Of a DNA stretch of 64,000 nucleotides, positions 54,922-64,000 are shown one piece after another. The position numbers were made by a program, and so were the translations under genes. Position 1 is the stretch's first letter; each line of letters begins with the position of its first letter. The stretch lies in contig JAJFPB010000008.1 in NCBI GenBank assembly GCA_020881915.1, positions 1,240,001 through 1,304,000 of the forward strand, read 5' to 3'. The DNA comes from Paramyrothecium sp. XJ0827. Lineage: Eukaryota > Ascomycota > Sordariomycetes > Hypocreales > Stachybotryaceae. The notes under the pieces are model-generated. The model ran no database searches, had not been told where the DNA came from, and was given only the letters and a program-made list of their open reading frames with translations.

Positions 54922-56082
54922 TCACGTCAAATCTACACCGTCTAGCCCATCCAGCACTTCGTCCGCCACACCGCCCTTCTCCAGGACCGCCTGTATGATG
55001 CCATCCATAACGGCAAACTTGGTCCCGCCCAGCGGCGCTCTCCACACTCCCTCCTCCTGAACCTGCCCGCTCCCCTTCAGTTGCGTCTGGGCCTTCGCGC
55101 CGTTGCCGTTGGCCGCGACGTTGGCCGTGCTCGGCTCGCCGGGCGGCGTCAGCCGCGAGGGCGGGTCGACGGTCCGCACGGACAGCAGGCGCAGGCTTCG
55201 TCCCCCGGTGTCGACATCCATGGCCGCGCCGTCGCCGCCCTCGCGCGGCGTCCGCACCTCGGACACGGACACGGCCAGCGCCGTCTCGGCGACGGCAAGC
55301 TCCTCGCGCGCCGGGTCGAAGATGATGTTGTCCCCGACGGTGACGACGAGCAGGGTGACGGGCGGCCGCGAGCCGGCAACGCCGCCCTCCTGCGGGTATA
55401 GGGGTTCGGCGGCGGCCCAGTCGTCGTCGAACATGGGGTCCTCGTCGCCCTCGGACTTGAGCCGCGGTAGTTTGGTGGCTAGGAGGGCCAGGTGGGTGGT
55501 GAGGGAGAGGAGTGGTAGTGGGTAGGACAGCGGCGGCGATATGAGTAGAATCTGTAGTAAAGAAGCGTTTGGTCAGTATTGTGAGCATCAGGAAGGATAG
55601 ATATTTAAACTCACATCAAGGTACAACCTCCAATGGAACCGGCTGTTGATGTATAGTTTCTTGGCAAACTCCCCGTCCGCCAACAGCGACTCCCTCAACA
55701 TCTCGGCCAAGAACACAGTCGCCGCGTCGTCGTCCCTCTGTCCTGGTATCTCCACCGCCATCTCCAGCCATTCTCCCTTGACCCGTATCTTCTCTTTCGA
55801 CCTTTGGCCTGCACCGCCTCGCGCGCCGTCCTCGTCGTCGCCGCCCAGCAGCGCATCGGCCGTCTTTTCAATCTCCGCCTTGACCCCGACCAGGGCCTCG
55901 GTGCCGTCGGCGAAGCACACGCGCGCGCTGCCGTTGGTCCCCGGCAGGACGCCCGTCTCGGCTGTGAGAGGGCGGAACTGGGTGGGCGTGCGGCCGTCGG
56001 CGCGGATGGGCGGGCTGAGGGAGAGCGAGCTGTGCAGGTAGGCGAGCTCGGCCGGCGAGAAGAGGAGCTGCTGTAGGGCCAT
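54922..56082 (-). CDS. RRP42: Rrp42, core exosome RNase PH-like subunit
   Basis: Exons 56082..55615 and 55551..54922 (intron 63 bp, GTGAGT...ACAG) give 365 residues. The start MALQQLLFSPAELAYLHSSL and the PPIRADGRTPTQFRPL block identify Rrp42; EIPGQRDDDAATVFLAEML and the C-terminal VTVGDNIIFDPAREELA follow the family order. It is one of six RNase PH-type ring subunits, catalytically inactive, that channel RNA to Rrp44 in nucleus and cytoplasm. At 365 residues it is longer than yeast Rrp42 (265), owing to Gly/Asp-rich loops. Confidence 0.92.
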
Positions 56083-56626
56083 GGCTGCGTTCCTGCTTGT
56101 GGTGCCGATCAATTGCAGGAGGTTGCTAGTTGCGTTTCGCCGGTCCAAGCAGAGTTGGGTGTTTGGGTTATTTGATCTAGATTTTTTCTGGCCCTGCGAA
56201 ATCCGATAGGAACTGAGCTCCAACTGATGAGTGCGATAAGATCTGGTGGGGGGGTTATGTGGGGGGGTTATGCGGGGGAGCTTAAAGCAGCCAAGCTCAT
56301 TTTTCCTTTCATTTTCACCTTAACATGGTATGTCTATGGGATATGATGTCCATTGTAGAAAAGTTTACGCTTTACAAATGCCTTTCTTAACTATGTTTGA
56401 TAAAGTGTTGGCAGCAGGAGGTTGCTAAGTTTGAACATGCCATTACTAGAACGGGTTCACGCATATACACTCACTCTTTTCATGTGGAATAGGGTTGGTA
56501 GTACTATATTCTATTTTTCTTGATCCTAGTTGTCTCCAGAAATGTCCTTTCCACACACTTCTGTTGCTACCTCAAGTGTGACAACCTGGACAGGTTCCCT
56601 CACAGCGTCGTATTCGACTGTCAAGA
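56083..56626. other. Intergenic with G-rich tandem repeat
   Basis: RRP42 upstream region and ATE1 3' flank. A G-rich tandem tract lies at 56245-56278 (see separate entry). The rest is AT-leaning without features. Confidence 0.5.
56245..56278 (+). repeat. G-run tandem repeat, potential G-quadruplex
   Basis: Three units of a G-run separated by TTATGT or TTATGC (G7, G7, G5), preceded by a further GG. It lies about 165 bases upstream of the RRP42 start, on the non-coding strand side. Four-stranded folding is possible because the long runs can be split. Confidence 0.45.
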
Positions 56627-58303
56627 TCAATCTGAGCCATGCTTTCCAAGCACGAGGCAAATGGACCCTACCGTCTCAGGACCAAGGACTGCCACCAGCT
56701 CAGCAACGCTGGCTTTGAGGCTTCGGGTGGAATGAATGCTGTCAGTGTCCCACGCCACGAGATCAGACGTTTCGAGTGAGGGAGCTGAAGGAATCAAAAG
56801 CGGGATGTGATCCAGATCCATCTTCTCCATTTCGGATATCGGAGTGGCTCCGGGCATTTTCACCTGAAAAACAGACAGCCCAAACTCATCATAACTGGCA
56901 TCAACTGATTCATCGTCTGTCGTGGCTGCTGCGGTAGGAACAATGTCGCTTTCAGAGCCTTGGGCGCGATGTTGGGACATGCTGACGAATGAGCTCTTGT
57001 CCAGAAGCCCGAGGACTTCGCTATCAAGCAAGTCCCACTGCGAGGATACTGGGTCCAGTATCTCTTGTGGCAGGTAGTCGAGCTTGTAACGCATTTTCGG
57101 GCAGCTGTGGATATAAAAGCCTGGATACCACCATCCGTAACCTTCTTCCATGGCGAGGGAGATCTCATAGAGCGCGCCGAGCTTGCCTGGCGAGAACTTG
57201 TGTATGCTCTCATCGTATAAGAAGTAGACGGAGCTAACACAATCGGGTAGCAGGTCAAGCACCCCAATGGCAACCAACTTGCCGTCAAGGCGATAGCACT
57301 GGTGATAGGAACCAAGCAGCTTCTTGCGGCCATTGGGCATGGCTACGATCTCATGCCGCAGCGGAGACTTGCACAAGAATCGCTTAAATGATGTGCGCGT
57401 CCGCTCATGCGGGGCGTCCTTGTGAATGACCTTCTGGTAATTGTTGTACACCTCATACTTCTCCTCAGTGAAGTTGTTTCGTTCCAACGTGACCGTCAAC
57501 TTGTGTGCGGGCTCCGGCGGTGTCGGCAGCCGGTTCTCTTCGGCCTCGTGTATGCGCTCGAGTAAGTTGAACTCATTGTTCCGCTGCTTCGCCTGCTCCC
57601 GGGACTTTGGGTAAAGGCGAGCGGCTTCTTTTGTGTAGGCATCGCCTCTCACATAGTTGTTGAAGCGGTTGACAGCCTGCCGCTGGTCCCTAGATGGCTT
57701 GAACTGGCTCGAATCGAGGCGAATGGTATAGTGTGGGCAGCATGACCTCCGCTGGTCCGGACGGTACAGAAGCGTGCCTGAGCGTCTCCAGCTTTTGTCC
57801 AACAGGGACTGGTAAAAGGCCGCACTTAAAGAGCGTGCGTCGGCGTAATATGCAAAGCCTATATTGCTATATGTATCAGCAGTCTGTAGTTAATTTGCAT
57901 GCCATTAGTCCCGGGGGGGGGATTCGCAAGTTTGTGAAATCATGAGCTTCAAGTGAGTGATTTCTGCAAATCAGGAACGAAACAAAGGTGAAAGATTCAC
58001 GTTTTGACTGACTCTGACCACTGCTGCCGCAGTATCCGCATTTTGACGAGGAAGAATATCCTAGCTTAAATGTCAGTTACTTTCAGTCGGTGGCTAATAC
58101 GGGGAAAGCGATGCTGTGTTTGGTTGGTGTTCAGAATCGTTTGGCCGACTCGACCATGAATGTTGTGTTGGTCAACGAATAGCTTGTCTGATACAGAGTG
58201 ACAAGATGGCCGCATTCTCATGAAGAAAATAACACTCACCAATGGGTGACAAGTATTCGTAGTCGGAAGAGGAAGCCTCCGAGGTCTGGGTGGTGGAGGC
58301 CAT
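56627..58303 (-). CDS. ATE1: Arginyl-tRNA--protein transferase Ate1
   Basis: Exons 58303..58240, 58060..58019 and 57858..56627 give 445 residues. The small exons supply MASTTQTSEASSSDYEYLSP and the conserved CGYC; exon 3 supplies FAYYADARSLSAAFYQSLLD, SWRRSGTLLYRP, then SCCPHYTIRL. The CxxC and CC cysteines are those required in the family and linked to iron-sulfur binding. The GNAT-like C-terminal part shows YHQCYRLDGKLVAIGVLDLL and GYGWWYPGFYIHSCPKMRYK. It adds Arg to N-terminal Asp/Glu, downstream of NTA1 in the N-degron pathway. The donor of the second intron is GTCAGA, weak, and that intron is 160 bp with a C9 run; phase and family alignment support it. Confidence 0.92.
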
Positions 58304-60126
58304 GGTGGAGTTTGCGTTGCTGTCTCTCGCTCAAGCAGAGAGCCTGCCCTCAGGTGGCGCGCAGCCCCAACTGTCACGCCTTGTGAGCAGAGTGAATCTG
58401 ATAATCTGCCTTACAGACTCAAGAGATTTGTTCTTGTGAGGTTTGCTCGTAGCCTGGAGGCAAGAGAGACTTTAAGACGTGAGTGTGGTGGCTGGTGGGG
58501 TTCAAGTGCGGTGCTGTATCAGGCTTGAGAGACCGCACATGTGTAGCAATCTAATGACAAACGGTTGACATTCGAGTACGATAGTACTTTGTTATGAGTT
58601 CCGACCCTTTCGAGTTTGTTGGGCGGTTCGCAAAGGCAGAGATGAGTGGTGTTGACTGCGCAGGATAAATGGAAGTGGGGGTTTAGAGCAGCGCTGAGGC
58701 ATCGGAATTGCCTTCCAAAGACAAACAGCTACGATTCATGCCGACACAACGTCTCAAATTCTCATTTGCCAACATTGAATTTTTTTTACTTCGCTTCCTA
58801 TAGGCCTCAGATTGCACTTGCCTTATATCAAAAAGCTGGCATCCTCGTCGATCAATAACCAGACAAGTGTACCCCAGCGACTTAGTGACAAAGGTGGTGA
58901 CAAAGGTAGACGATAGTGCTCTGGTATGACGCAGCCATAACTGTGCTGGCCGCGGCGGGACGATCTTTGCTCTTGCAGCTCAAGTCCTTCCGGATATGAA
59001 CATTTGCAGCTATCTTGTTCCGACCTGTGTGACATACAATCCTTGGGCCCCCGCAACCGAGGCGAGATGATCTGACAACACCATTGCTCGTAGTTACAAT
59101 CAAGCACATACATGTGTAGAGATTGACAATGATGTACGTCAAGCAATTTTGCGAGAGTCGTATCAAAGGCAGGACAGCAATCCGCAAAGTCGGTTGCCTA
59201 ATTTACTATGATAAGAGGCCGAGCATGAGCATGGATAACGGCTGGACGAGTTGAGCGAGCCCATGCAACCCCAGGGTAGCTGCAAGAAGTAACGTATACG
59301 TATTGAAGTACGATTGAACCATAAACGCAGCACCTAGAACTGCTCAGTGGCTCAGTATCCACCTGAAATGCTTTCCAGTCGATATTGAACCGGTAAGCAA
59401 AAGGCCGCATAACCCACTGACGACGACTCGTTAGGCTGCCAAATTAATCGCAGCGGTCGAGGCTGTCACTGATGCCGCAACTGCAAGGCAACTGATGGTT
59501 GGTTGGTTGCTTGGTGGCCGGCGATGACGAGTCGGAATTGTGGCGTCACGTGCCCCACGGCTCTGCAGCAACCATCAGTGGATGCCCGGACAGTGGACAG
59601 GAGACAGTGGAGAGAGCACAAATGCCACACGTGGCTGAGTCGCGTGTACGTGCGCCCAACGCAGGGTAGCAGCGACCTGGACTCTTGCTGGCCCATTACG
59701 CATGTGCCCTGTGCAAAGTACCTTGTACCTTGCACCACCGTTGCCGTAGCCTTAGCCTTGTGTCACCCCCGTTTGGGCTCGTGAATGTAGACGCAGCTTG
59801 TGAACCCCCCCAAACCTCGTCACCGTAAATATACTCAACCTCTCCCCCAACCCTCACAACGCTCGCGCGCTGTTCCTCAAACCTGCAGGAAACCGGCCGC
59901 GACTCTAACTCGAACCTCAAGGTATATCCACTCCCGCCCCTCCGCCAATCTCGACGCCACCATTTAGGGGTAACCCGAACGGTTGGGACAAGGCGACCGC
60001 CAAATGATAACGCCCCTCGGCTGACAAGATCAAAGGAAACAGGCGAACATACGCCTCAGCTACTCCCGTACGAATCGCTCGAGATAGAACAAGGCTGCAC
60101 GCTTTGCTACAGATACGATCACAGCC
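58304..60126. other. Divergent intergenic region between ATE1 and VPS1
   Basis: 1.8 kb holding both promoters. No coding frame or RNA gene was recognised. The last 250 bases before VPS1 are CT-rich, like a fungal leader, and may contain leader introns. Confidence 0.5.
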
Positions 60127-62504
60127 ATGAGCAGCTCACTTGCTACGCCGGGAGGCATCTCGGATCCCGCCCTCATCCAGTGAGTCCCACGATCCCCCCC
60201 GTCCTCGAACGTGACGCACGCAATACTCACACTGGACACACAGACTCGTCAACAAGCTGCAAGATGTCTTCTCCACCGTGGGCGTCAACAACCCCATCGA
60301 TCTTCCCCAAATCGTCGTCGTCGGCAGCCAGTCCAGCGGTAAGAGTTCGGTGCTCGAGAATATTGTTGGACGAGACTTGTAAGGCGAACCCATACGGCAG
60401 ATGTTGCGCAATCTGCGCCACTTGACCTTACTGACCGCCTTGTAGCTTGCCTCGAGGTTCTGGCATTGTGACCCGACGACCCCTTGTCCTCCAGCTCATC
60501 AACCGCCCGCCCGAAGCGAACGGCACCGAGGAGATCTCTACCGCCACCGACAAGGCCGCCAACGCGGACGAATGGGGCGAGTTCCTTCACATTCCCGGCC
60601 AAAAGTTCCACGACTTCACCAAGATCCGTGATGAGATTTCTCGCGAAACCGAGGCTAAGGTCGGACGAAATGCAGGCATCTCCCCTGCCCCTATCAACCT
60701 GCGCATCTACTCGCCAAATGTCCTCACTCTTACCCTGGTGGATCTTCCCGGTCTGACCAGAGTGCCTGTCGGAGACCAGCCGCGCGATATCGAGCGTCAG
60801 ATCCGAGACATGATTCTCAAGTACATCAGCAAGTCGAATGCCATCATCCTGGCCGTAACGGCCGCGAACGTGGATCTGGCCAACTCCGATGGTCTGAAGC
60901 TGGCTCGCGAGGTCGACCCCGAGGGTCAACGAACCATTGGTGTCCTGACGAAGGTGGATCTGATGGACGAGGGAACCGATGTCATTGATATCCTGTCGAA
61001 CCGAATTATCCCCCTTCGGCTCGGTTACGTCCCTGTCGTCAACCGAGGTCAGCGCGACATCGATAACAAGAAGGCTATCAACGCTGCCCTGGAGGCAGAG
61101 AAGAACTTCTTCGAGAACCACAAGGCCTACCGCAACAAGAGCTCGTACTGCGGTACCCCCTACCTGGCACGGAAGCTCAACCTCATCCTGATGATGCACA
61201 TCAAGCAGACCCTGCCTGACATCAAGGCTCGCATTGCGAGCTCGCTGCAGAAGTACACTTCCGAACTGGAGAGTCTTGGCCCTTCCATGCTGGGCAACAG
61301 CAGCAACATTGTGCTCAACATCATCACCGAGTTTACCAACGAGTGGCGGACGGTTCTTGACGGCAACAACACCGAGCTCTCCAGCACCGAGCTGTCTGGT
61401 GGTGCCCGTATCAGCTTCGTCTTCCACGAGCTCTACACCAACGGTGTCAAGGCCCTGGACCCCTTTGACGTCGTCAAGGACGCCGACATCCGCACATACC
61501 TGTTCAACGCCTCCGGTTCGTCCCCTGCTCTCTTCGTCGGCACCACCGCCTTCGAGATTATTGTTCGCCAGCAGATCAAGAGACTCGAAGACCCCAGCCT
61601 GAAGTGTGTCTCGCTTGTCTACGACGAGTTGGTGCGGATTCTCACGCAGCTCCTGGGCAAGCAGCTGTACAGGCGATACCCCTCGCTCAAGGAGAAGATG
61701 CACACTGTCGTGATTGCGTTCTTCAAGAAGGCCATGGAGCCTACCAACAAGCTTGTCAAGGATCTCGTCTCGATGGAGGAGTGCTACATCAACACTGGCC
61801 ATCCTGATTTCCTGAGTGGCCACCGCGTAAGTGAAGCTGACATTCTTGACGGCCTGAGGATTTACGACTAACTCACTGACCTAGGCCATGTCTATTGTCA
61901 ACGACCGCCACACCCAGGCAAAGCCTGTCCAGGTTGACCCCAAGACGGGCAAGCCCCTACCGTCCGGCACGCCCGCCCGAACGGCCAGTCCCACCGTCCC
62001 TGACGTGGACGGCAGCGGAAACTCCGGCTTCTTTGGCAGTTTCTTCGCTGCCAAGAACAAGAAGAAGGCTGCAGCCATGGAGGCTCCTCCCCCGACCCTG
62101 AAGGCCTCGGGCACCCTGTCAGAGCGCGAGGTCATCGAAGTCGAGGTCATCAGTACGTTGCCCCGGTTGCCATGTGAAATTTGGACTAACAGTTGCCAGA
62201 ACTGCTCATTCAATCATACTACAACATTGTCAAGCGCACCATGATCGACATGGTACCCAAGGCTGTTATGCTGAAGCTCGTCCAGTAAGCGTCGCGAGAC
62301 TCACCGGTACTAGGTCTCCACTAACAAGCTCGCAGGTTTACCAAGGACGAGATGCAAAGGGAGCTGTTCGAGAACATGTACCGAACTGACACGCTCGACG
62401 ACCTGCTCAAGGAGAGCGACTTCACCATCCGCAGGCGGAAGGAGTGCCAGCAGATGGTTGACTCGCTGTCCCGGGCCAGCGAGATTGTCAGCCAGGTGCA
62501 GTAA
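60127..62504 (+). CDS. VPS1: Vps1, dynamin-related GTPase of vacuolar sorting
   Basis: Six exons (60127..60179, 60244..60378, 60446..61826, 61885..62152, 62200..62284, 62336..62504) give 696 residues, the size of yeast Vps1 (704). GTPase motifs: P-loop [12 protein letters not shown], switch TRRPL, DLPG and TKVD. The middle/stalk region follows, a Lys/Ala/Pro-rich insert B (about 555-590) replaces the PH domain, and the GTPase effector domain ([40 protein letters not shown]) closes the protein; no proline-rich tail. Vps1 self-assembles on membranes for Golgi-endosome-vacuole traffic, endocytosis and peroxisome fission. Introns are all GT-AG. Confidence 0.97.
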
Positions 62505-63082
62505 TCGCAGCCCGTGGGGCATTCTAATGTTTATACGCACTTCGGTGCGCCAGGTGCATGTCCGCATCCAGGGCCGACGGGGCCCCTTTTGTCGCATAGC
62601 CCTCCGCCGAGAGCGCGCGGCACCGAATAATCATCTTTACGCATCGCTGTTCTTCATGATTCATTTTTTTGATACAAACCGGCTGGTCAAGAGGATTGAC
62701 ATAGACTGAATAATGCCAATTTCACGGGACGGATTGAAGCTTGCTGAGGCGTGATGTGCGTTTGGGCGCTATTCTTCGGAGGGCGGAGTCTTTTGAGGAA
62801 GGGGAGGTTTCTCTGGCGAGGCCACTGGAGGCCATGGTCCTGGCAGTCCTATTCCGTTCATGAGCCCGTGACGCGGGAATTCAAAGGTAGACAAAGACGG
62901 CAGTAGAAGAAGTAGCACATTTAAACCAACTCGCTAGATTTGGTATTCCACTGTCAACAGGAATCTCGCTCCAACAATGCCTTCGTGAATAACGCCACAA
63001 ATGACAAGCAGCATCGACATAGGTACAAGCAATAACATGTCCAGGCTAAAAAGATGGGGATGAGTATGATATCTCATACAGC
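62505..63082. other. Intergenic, convergent
   Basis: 3' flanks of VPS1 and the CoA-transferase family gene. Nothing else recognised. Confidence 0.5.
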
Positions 63083-64000
63083 TCACAACTTGGCGGTTTC
63101 CTTCCCCTTTCCTTTGAGAACCAACCCTCCTGCGCTAACATCGTACTGTGCGCCTCTCGTCCATCCAACCCATTCTTGGAGTATCGCCTCGCCGCCCTGT
63201 CCTGGCTTCAAGCGCTGGGGAACATAGCCGTCGCCCACAACGCCGGGGCCTTGGCCGAGCGCAACGGACGGCGCATCGCCGCCGCCTGCCTCCCGCTTGA
63301 CGGCCAGGCAGGGCGTGTCCCGCAGCGTCACGGCGGGCCGCTGGTCGCCCTCCCGGCCCGCCTGCGTCTCCAGCTCGTGGTAGTCCAGGACGGGCGTGCA
63401 GCAAGCGTCCGTGCCGTCGAAGATGCGCTCCCACTCGGCGCGTGTCCTGGCACGGAAGGTGGTTTCGAACAGCTGGCGCATCTGCGGCCAGCCGTCCGGG
63501 TCGTGCCGCTGCTCCTCGAGGCCCTGCTTGTCGAGGCCGAGCCCGACGAGGAGCGCCTTGAAGAACTGCGGCTCCAGAGCGCCCACGGACATGTACAGCC
63601 CATCTTTGGTCTGGTAGGTGTCGTAGTACGGGCATCCGCCGTCGAGGAGGTTGCGCCCCCGGCCGCGGCCGCCTAGTGGCGTCTTCAGCGACATCCGGGG
63701 GAAGGTGGCCAGGTAGGAGCTGCCGTCGACCATGTTGGCCTCGACAACCTGGCCCTTTCCGGTGCTATGCCTGGCAACGACGGCGAGGAGGATGCCCTGG
63801 AACAACATGGCGCCGCCCCCGGCAAAGTCGGCTAGGATATTCCACGGCGGATGGGGCTTCTGGCCCTCGCGTCCCAGCAGGCCGAGGGCACCGGAGACGG
63901 CGAGGTAGTTGATGTCGTGTCCCGCCATGTCGGCGTACTTGCCGTCGCGGCGGAAGCCCGTCATCCGGGCGTAGACCAGGCGCGGGTTCAGGCCGAGGAG
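63083..64000 (-). CDS. CoA-transferase family III / alpha-methylacyl-CoA racemase, 3' part
   Basis: The 5' end lies beyond the window; the visible frame to the window edge encodes about 305 residues without introns. The family III fold is clear: [27 protein letters not shown] with the catalytic His, [12 protein letters not shown] with the catalytic Asp, then [14 protein letters not shown] and [11 protein letters not shown]. This racemase group epimerises 2-methylacyl-CoA esters so that branched chains can enter beta-oxidation. The C terminus is KETAKL: the tripeptide AKL fits the PTS1 consensus, pointing to peroxisomes. A CoA-transferase with another substrate is an alternative. Confidence 0.9.
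   Translation of the reverse strand, partial: LLGLNPRLVYARMTGFRRDGKYADMAGHDINYLAVSGALGLLGREGQKPHPPWNILADFAGGGAMLFQGILLAVVARHSTGKGQVVEANMVDGSSYLATFPRMSLKTPLGGRGRGRNLLDGGCPYYDTYQTKDGLYMSVGALEPQFFKALLVGLGLDKQGLEEQRHDPDGWPQMRQLFETTFRARTRAEWERIFDGTDACCTPVLDYHELETQAGREGDQRPAVTLRDTPCLAVKREAGGGDAPSVALGQGPGVVGDGYVPQRLKPGQGGEAILQEWVGWTRGAQYDVSAGGLVLKGKGKETAKL

Noticed and set aside
60285..61823. 512-residue minus-strand frame across VPS1
   Set aside because: Antisense to highly conserved GTPase coding sequence, Val/Leu/Asp-rich with no recognisable family.
1..64000. CRISPR arrays, prophage, insertion sequences or a biosynthetic gene cluster
   Set aside because: The genome is fungal with introns; no regular spacer arrays, transposase genes or clustered backbone enzymes such as PKS/NRPS are visible.

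Overview
The window is nuclear DNA of a filamentous ascomycete, most likely a Sordariomycete and plausibly Hypocreales. Protein-coding genes are GC-rich and split by short introns (mostly 50-100 bp) with GT-AG ends. Recognisable products include a fungal nitrogen-repression regulator, a Zn2Cys6 factor and fungal-only membrane proteins. Short AT-rich islands resemble the products of repeat-induced point mutation (RIP). Species cannot be named from this sequence alone.

I reconstructed 24 protein genes and one tRNA by joining exons by hand; every joined frame stays open and the exon lengths sum to whole codons. Left part (1-10.5 kb): the 3' part of an ABCC/YOR1-type transporter, a CSI2-like membrane protein, VPS68, an acidic hypothetical protein, GET4 and tRNA-Gly(CCC). 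Middle (10.8-33.4 kb): three paralogous secreted-domain, single-pass membrane proteins with an identical 12-cysteine layout, interleaved with a membrane-anchored GH43 glycosidase, the pseudouridine synthase CBF5 and an N-terminal amidase with a very long tail; then a derlin, a small membrane protein, and a divergent RFC4/FCF1 pair. 33.9-43.3 kb: a Zn2Cys6 transcription factor, a 5.4 kb stretch with no convincing gene, and the nitrogen metabolite repressor nmr1 with a GATA-rich upstream region. 43.3-47.1 kb is gene-poor, with degraded sequence. Right part (47.1-64 kb): a fructosamine-kinase-like gene, VPS20, RIX7, cytochrome c, a mitochondrial protein, RRP42, ATE1, VPS1 and the 3' part of a peroxisomal-type CoA-transferase family III/alpha-methylacyl-CoA racemase.

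Most genes are housekeeping and do not form one pathway. Themes recur: endosome/vacuole traffic (VPS68, VPS20, VPS1), ER quality control and protein targeting (GET4, derlin), N-degron processing (NTA1, ATE1), and ribosome/RNA maturation (CBF5, FCF1, RIX7, RRP42). The most unusual content is the local family of three 12-Cys membrane proteins, a RIX7 whose first ATPase domain has lost its catalytic motifs, and the dense GATA cluster upstream of nmr1.
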